7,159 nt of DNA from an uncultured Flavobacteriales bacterium (GTDB lineage: Bacteria > Bacteroidota > Bacteroidia > Flavobacteriales > CALTNV01): the NCBI GenBank assembly GCA_943845485.1, contig CALTNV010000024.1, positions 1 through 7,159 of the forward strand. The letters are read 5' to 3'. Below are positions 5,634 through 7,159 of this stretch, one piece after another; position 1 is the stretch's first letter; every line of letters starts with the position of its first letter. Both the position numbers and the translations under genes were made by a program. The notes beneath the pieces were generated by a model. It made no database searches. It was not told where the DNA came from and saw only the letters and a list, made by a program, of their open reading frames with translations.

Positions 5634-7159
5634 ATGTTAGTTAAAACTTTTGGTGCAGCAGTTCAAGGAATTAATTCTTCCCTTGTAACGATTGAAGTAA
5701 ATATTAGTCAAGGAATTAATTTTTATTTGGTTGGATTACCCGATAATGCCGTAAAAGAAAGTCAGCAAAGAATAGATGCTGCTTTAAAAAATATTGGTTA
5801 CAAAATTCCAGGAAAAAAAATAACAATTAATATGGCGCCAGCAGATATACGTAAGGAGGGGGCTGCTTACGATTTACCCTTAGCAATAGGTATTTTAGCT
5901 GCTTCAGGTCAAATATCAGAAAATATTATATCTGAATTTATCATAATGGGTGAATTAGCTCTTGATGGAGAATTAAGGTCTATTAAAGGAGTTTTGCCAA
6001 TTGCGTTAGAGGCTAAAAAAAAATGGATTTAAAGGCATTATTATGCCTTCTGAAAATGCAAAAGAAGCTGCAATTGTTAATGGTATTGATGTTTATGGCG
6101 CTAATAATTTATTAGATGTTATTCAGTTTTTAAATAATGACTCTAAAAATTCTTTAGAAAAGATAAATTTTGATATTGAAAATGAATTTAAAGAAAAGTT
6201 ATCCTCATCCTCTGTTGATTTCTCTGATGTTAAAGGACAACAAAATATTAAAAGAGCATTTGAAATTGCTGCGAGTGGAGGGCATAATGTAATTTTAGTT
6301 GGTCCTCCAGGAGCAGGTAAATCCATGTTGGCTAAAAGATTACCTACCATATTACCCCCATTAACATTAAATGAAGCATTAGAAACTACTAAAATTCATA
6401 GTGTTGTAGGTCGTTTATCAGCAAAAGAAAGCATTGTTTCTTCTCGTCCATTTCGAACCCCTCATCACACTATATCTGATGTGGCTCTTGTTGGTGGAGG
6501 TGGATATCCTCAACCAGGGGAGATTTCTTTAGCTCACAATGGTGTTTTATTTCTTGACGAATTACCTGAATATAAAAGAACGGTCTTAGAAGTGATGAGA
6601 CAGCCTCTTGAAGAAAGAATGGTTACCATATCAAGAGCTAAGTTTACCGTTGATTACCCTGCTTCTTTTATGCTAGTAGCTGCAATGAATCCTTGTCCTT
6701 GTGGGTATTATAATCATCCCGATAAAAATTGTGTTTGTCGTCCAGGTATCGTTCAGAAATATTTAAATAAAATATCGGGTCCTTTGTTAGATAGAATTGA
6801 TTTACATGTTGAGGTAACTCCCGTTTCTTTTAATGAACTTTCTACTAATAATATTATTTCAGAAACAAGTAAAAATATAAGAGAACGGGTTATTAAAGCT
6901 AGACTTATTCAAGAAAAAAGATTTGTTAATGATTTAAATGTTTATTGTAATGCACAAATGTCTAGTAAACAAATCAGAAATATTTGTAAATTAGATGAAA
7001 GTAGCATCTCTTTATTAAAAAAAGCAATGGATAGATTAGGGTTATCAGCAAGAGCTTATGACAGAATATTAAAGGTAGCCCGTACAATTGCAGATTTAAA
7101 TGAGTGTGATCATATTAATCAAACACATATAGCAGAAGCTATACAATATAGAAGCTTAG
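5634..7159 (+). pseudogene. comM: ComM/YifB Mg-chelatase-like AAA+ helicase, split by a frameshift and cut by the right edge
   Basis: ComM/YifB is a hexameric AAA+ helicase that drives branch migration when transformed DNA recombines into the chromosome. The first part (5634-6032, 132 codons) carries the N-terminal ChlI-like domain, with YLVGLPDNAVKES and ITINMAPADIRKEGAAYDLP. It ends in AKKKWI and a stop. Dropping one A from the nine-A run gives AKKNGFKGIIMPSENAKEAA, the expected family sequence, and this frame is open to the window end. Numbered on the repaired protein, Walker A GPPGAGKS is at 223-230, Walker B VLFLDE ends at 309, the four zinc-binding-type cysteines are C354, C356, C366 and C368, and the arginine-finger region LLDRIDLH is at 384-391. 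The C-terminal domain ends at IQYRSL, where homologues have only a few residues left. The repaired length is 508 residues within the window, normal for the family. As read the gene is broken, but no other damage is visible. Confidence 0.9.
6015..6023 (+). other. comM: Nine-A homopolymer at the comM frameshift
   Basis: The run of nine A follows a GCT codon. In the start frame it reads as three lysine codons and then TGG ATT TAA, ending translation at 6032. With eight A it would read AAA AAA AAT GGA TTT, giving the conserved KNGFKG. Runs of this length are prone to sequencing error, replication slippage and transcriptional slippage. Confidence 0.9.

Noticed and set aside
6123..6350. 75-codon minus-strand open frame
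   Set aside because: It is the complement of the comM linker and Walker A region, which is clearly coding on the plus strand.
1..7159. Novel defence, mobile or biosynthetic system
   Set aside because: All but one gene fall in ordinary chromosomal families and there are no transposases, phage genes, toxin-antitoxin pairs, CRISPR repeats or tRNA attachment sites.

Overview
The window looks like an ordinary chromosomal stretch from a member of the Bacteroidota, most likely a marine Flavobacteriales bacterium. The DNA is very AT-rich and most starts lack a strong Shine-Dalgarno sequence. Two good matches to the Bacteroidota promoter pattern (TTG, a spacer, then TAnnTTTG) are visible. The protein set also fits: a long propionyl/acyl-CoA-carboxylase-type biotin carboxylase, a flavobacterial M23 peptidase, and a secreted carboxypeptidase-regulatory-like protein. 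The order-level placement is an inference from protein style, not a database result.

Left half (1-3231), all on the minus strand and probably one transcription unit read right to left: accC-type biotin carboxylase (3231-1753), yidD (1723-1466), an HI0933/BaiN-type flavoprotein (1473-268) that overlaps yidD by 8 bases, and an M23 metallopeptidase that starts 3 bases after the flavoprotein stop and runs off the left edge. No single pathway links them. yidD and the peptidase concern the cell envelope, and accC concerns acyl-CoA metabolism.

Middle (3232-4978): a divergent intergenic region, then a plus-strand secreted protein with a carboxypeptidase-regulatory-like domain (3344-4030). Next comes about 305 bp of very AT-rich DNA with no gene, and then a 55-bp perfect inverted repeat (4336-4390) that serves as a terminator between convergent genes. 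A minus-strand secreted protein of unknown function follows (4893-4402).

Right part (4979-7159), plus strand: gmhA, sedoheptulose-7-phosphate isomerase for the LPS heptose core; a clear hairpin terminator (5583-5622); and comM/yifB, the Mg-chelatase-like AAA+ helicase. comM is split by one extra A in a nine-A run (6015-6023). The downstream frame is fully open to the right edge and carries the whole ATPase domain, so this is a recent mutation, a sequencing error, or a site of slippage. The gene lacks only its last few codons at the window edge.

I see no CRISPR array, RNA gene, insertion sequence, phage gene or novel defence system. The points most worth a second look are the comM frameshift, the long perfect palindrome, the promoter-like box inside the gmhA terminator, and the uncharacterised secreted protein.
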